A DNA stretch of 64,000 nucleotides from Planctomycetota bacterium (lineage in GTDB: Bacteria; Planctomycetota; UBA8742; UBA2392): positions 744,001-808,000 of the forward strand of contig JADKGX010000002.1 of the NCBI GenBank assembly GCA_016722065.1, in the 5' to 3' direction. Both the position numbers and the translations under genes were made by a program. Every line of letters starts with the position of its first letter. Position 1 is the stretch's first letter. Positions 63,226-64,000 of this stretch are shown here, one piece after another. A model generated the notes under the pieces. It saw nothing but the letters and a program-made list of their open reading frames with translations. It was not told the DNA's origin and searched no databases.

Positions 63226-64000
63226 TTACTTGCGGTGGCAATAGATCAGGTTGCCTTTTTCAGTGCCGATCACGACGGCCTGCTCGCCGGGCACGGCAAT
63301 CATTACGCGCAAGCGGTCTTCGACCGGCAACGCGATAAACGCCTGCACTTCCATCGTCGTCGGCGCCAGGAAACAGACGCCGGGCTTGCCAATCACCACC
63401 AGGTTCAGCCCGCCCGTGGTGGCTGCCATCAGGGCCTGGCTGGTTGCGAACTGCGGTGGGTCCAGCCCTTGCGGGCTCAACCACATCACTTTGTCGGACA
63501 ACTGGGCAAAGTTGCGGCCGCCGGCATTGGTGGTGTCCAGCACGGCTGCGGCCAGGTTTTTCATGACGGTGATTTCGCCAAAACCGTTGCCATCCAGCGT
63601 GACGCGCCGTACGGAAGTTCCCGCCGTGGCCCAGATTTCCTCGCCACGCACCCGCACCGAAGAGACCGCTTTGCCGTCGTCGTCGATCTTGATCGAGCCC
63701 TTGCCATCGCCACGGTGCAGCATGCCCTGGGAATCGCCGATCAACAGCACGGCCTGGGCAAATGCTAGCGAGGTAATGCCCTGAAAGCGGGCGGCCACGG
63801 GCGTGGAAACCTGCAGCGTCTCTCCATGCAGAAGAATCACTTCCCCTTTGGCGGTGCCGATAGCCAGCCGCTGACCGTCGTATCGCAGGGCCATGGCCGT
63901 TACCAGCACGCCGTCAAGCTGTGCCTCTGCCACTGGCACGGGCCGCGCCGAAGACCAGCGTCGAACCTTGCCGTCTTCTGACACCGTATAAAAAGTAGAA
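63226..64000 (-). CDS. WD40/beta-propeller-like protein, 5'-truncated
   Basis: The frame runs off the window edge with STFYTVSEDGKVRRW, a WD40-type blade end, followed by blades IGTAKGEVILLHG, LLIGDSQGMLHRG and IGTEKGNLIYCHRK. Only the final 258 residues are visible. It is probably part of a repeat-containing protein, cytoplasmic or exported. It converges with lgt after a 15-bp gap. Blade type and partners cannot be judged. Confidence 0.7.
   Translation of the reverse strand, partial: STFYTVSEDGKVRRWSSARPVPVAEAQLDGVLVTAMALRYDGQRLAIGTAKGEVILLHGETLQVSTPVAARFQGITSLAFAQAVLLIGDSQGMLHRGDGKGSIKIDDDGKAVSSVRVRGEEIWATAGTSVRRVTLDGNGFGEITVMKNLAAAVLDTTNAGGRNFAQLSDKVMWLSPQGLDPPQFATSQALMAATTGGLNLVVIGKPGVCFLAPTTMEVQAFIALPVEDRLRVMIAVPGEQAVVIGTEKGNLIYCHRK

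Overview
The window is a 64-kb stretch of dense, high-GC bacterial chromosome with no rRNA, no phage or IS genes and no CRISPR array. Gram-negative envelope genes (waaA, lgt), an FHA protein, a Hanks-type kinase with a DWG activation motif and a TPR tail, a SpoIIE/STAND signalling fusion, a FecR-like membrane protein, zinc-ribbon membrane proteins and many alternative GTG/TTG starts suggest an uncultured planctomycete-like lineage (a Myxococcota or other PVC relative is not excluded). No marker here fixes the phylum.

Layout. 1-8 kb: partial waaA, a lipoprotein with a metallopeptidase-like but broken HExxH, an FHA protein and aspS. 8-11 kb (minus): a 2-oxoacid:ferredoxin oxidoreductase pair and a small DUF protein. 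11-19 kb (plus): Ser/Thr kinase-TPR, aldo/keto reductase, alpha/beta hydrolase, SDR, DinB-like protein and Hsp20. 19-26 kb: FecR-like protein, nucleoside-phosphorylase-like enzyme, vWA protein, 2Fe-2S protein, frameshifted rhomboid-like gene, hemB and an EF-hand membrane protein. 26-32 kb (mostly minus): tRNA-Pro, SpoIIE-STAND-TPR fusion with a coupled PTPS/QueD-like gene, a basic secreted protein and a radical SAM protein. 32-41 kb: an operon of three overlapping genes for Clp-type double AAA+ ATPases. 41-51 kb: methyltransferase, secreted protein, ATP-grasp-like protein, UbiA-like protein, argB, transketolase N-half and one hypothetical gene, separated by repeat-rich spacers. 51-64 kb: two cold-shock genes with a shared leader, two zinc-ribbon membrane proteins, rarA, a methyltransferase, DUF6064, tgt, an FtsX-type permease, a flavin halogenase-like protein with a histone-H1-like tail, lgt and a partial beta-propeller gene.

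The best candidate for an undescribed system is the operon at 32079-40830. Its three paralogous Clp-like ATPases are joined by GTGA and ATGA overlaps. In all three, the first AAA domain keeps Walker A but has a degenerate Walker B, and the second AAA domain keeps its ATPase motifs but lacks the GYVG pore loop. All three carry an [I/L/M]GF tripeptide where ClpA and ClpC dock ClpP. The first two proteins end in regions that resemble class-I peptide release factors without the GGQ domain. The second gene also has an in-frame TAG at codon 19. A role in ClpP-linked quality control near the ribosome is a testable inference, not a demonstrated function.

Two genes (rhomboid-like, and the secreted protein at 42-44 kb) look frameshifted by one base. 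Together with the TAG, these could be real lesions or assembly errors. Spacers share a family of short palindromes, GC-rich hairpins and CCGTGGTTATCC-like motifs.
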